Part shown: one piece after another, positions 63,454 to 64,000 of the stretch
Layout: each line of letters opens with the position of its first letter
How positions within the stretch are numbered: position 1 is the stretch's first letter
Assembly (NCBI RefSeq): GCF_015461845.1
Contig: NZ_JACOPW010000001.1
Coordinates: 1,376,757 to 1,440,756 of the forward strand
Source of the DNA: Pseudomonas mucoides
GTDB taxonomy: Bacteria > Pseudomonadota > Gammaproteobacteria > Pseudomonadales > Pseudomonadaceae
Direction: 5' to 3'
Length of the DNA stretch: 64,000 nucleotides
Position numbers and translations under genes: made by a program
Notes under the pieces: generated by a model
What the model saw: only the letters and a program-made list of their open reading frames with translations
Database searches by the model: none
What the model was told of the DNA's origin: nothing

Positions 63454-64000
63454 ATGTCCACCCCCACAGTTCGCGAACAATTCCTTGTCATCAGTGCCCT
63501 CGGCGCCAACCCCATGGAGCTGACTAACGTCCTGTGCCGCGCCAGCCATGAAAATCGCTGCGCCGTGGTCACTTCCCGCCTGACCCGTCATGGCGAGTGC
63601 AGTGCGTTGATCCTCGAGATTTCCGGTAGCTGGGACGCCCTGGCGCGTCTGGAAGGCAGCTTGCCGAGCCTCTCCAAAAAGCATGCGTTCACCGTCAATG
63701 TGGTGCGCAGCGCGGCCCTGGAGAACCGTCCTCAGGCGCTGCCTTACGTGGCTTATGTCAGTTCGGCCTACCGGTCTGACATCATCAATGAGCTGTGCCA
63801 GTTCTTCATGGACCACAACGTCGAGTTGGAAAACCTGACCTGTGACACCTATCAGGCGCCACAAACCGGCGGCACCATGCTCAACGCCACGTTTACCGTG
63901 ACCTTGCCGGCTGGCGTGCAGATCAGCTGGCTGCGCGATCAGTTCCTGGATTTCGCCGACGCGCTGAACCTGGACGCGCTGATCGAACCGTGGCGCCCAC
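63454..64000 (+). CDS. gcvR: Glycine cleavage system regulator GcvR-like ACT protein, partial
   Basis: The first 182 residues are visible; the gene runs off the right edge. Two ACT domains are evident: EQFLVISALGANPMELTNVLCRA (about 8-30) and YVAYVSSAYRSDIINELCQF (about 98-117). GcvR-type proteins modulate the GcvA regulator of glycine cleavage in E. coli; in Pseudomonas the same gene stands divergent from dapA. TTAGGA is the ribosome site of ATG 63454. Confidence 0.85.
   Translation, partial: MSTPTVREQFLVISALGANPMELTNVLCRASHENRCAVVTSRLTRHGECSALILEISGSWDALARLEGSLPSLSKKHAFTVNVVRSAALENRPQALPYVAYVSSAYRSDIINELCQFFMDHNVELENLTCDTYQAPQTGGTMLNATFTVTLPAGVQISWLRDQFLDFADALNLDALIEPWRP

Overview
The window looks like a stretch of a Pseudomonas chromosome, most likely of the P. 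fluorescens group. Base composition is high in G+C. At least eight copies of the Pseudomonas REP/REPIN palindrome (core gagcgagcttgctcgc) sit between genes. Several gene orders match Pseudomonas neighbourhoods known to me: dapA-bamC-MBL hydrolase-purC beside gcvR, and the aru arginine-transaminase region. I see no insertion sequence, prophage or CRISPR array. All assignments come from reading the sequence; no database search was run.

Layout. 1-6600: a truncated EamA exporter, lipid A hydroxylase lpxO, cysteine synthase cysK, an AsmA-like DUF748 protein and a MoxR ATPase/VWA pair. 6720-11490: a 5-oxoproline operon (MFS transporter-pxpA-pxpB-pxpC) with a divergent LysR regulator. 11550-24953: mostly housekeeping or poorly known single genes, including oligopeptidase B, a lone cyclic-nucleotide-binding protein, the HNH protein YajD, a SPOUT methyltransferase, a peptidase-like protein that has lost its zinc ligands, YcgN, a nitroreductase, YcgL and RNase D. 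25025-32206: phosphoethanolamine transferase eptA, a glutamine-synthetase-like ligase with a divergent MFS exporter, two LysR regulators and a CHMI-type isomerase. 32279-36452: a tightly coupled four-gene glycan or lipid modification operon (GT2, methyltransferase, GtrA flippase, large membrane protein).

37888-51935 is the main catabolic island. One operon runs from an enoyl-CoA hydratase-like gene through acyl-CoA dehydrogenase, CoA ligase, aruI and aruH to an aldehyde dehydrogenase. A basic amino acid permease and a three-gene sensory operon (aruR, a periplasmic binding protein, aruS) stand beside it. Together they suggest arginine uptake, transamination, decarboxylation, oxidation and possibly CoA-dependent breakdown of 4-guanidinobutyrate.

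52028-57685 holds a BetI-like regulator, a class II aldolase, an orphan PotD-like binding protein, a divergent FMN/FeS/FAD oxidoreductase and an XRE-cupin regulator. 57715-59300 is a small-gene zone. It has a truncated HicB and, most interestingly, a structured leader RNA that presents an anti-Shine-Dalgarno sequence in a hairpin loop, ahead of a 38-residue ORF overlapping a DUF3077 gene. The window ends with tRNA-Ser(CGA), the purC-bamC-dapA operon and the start of gcvR.
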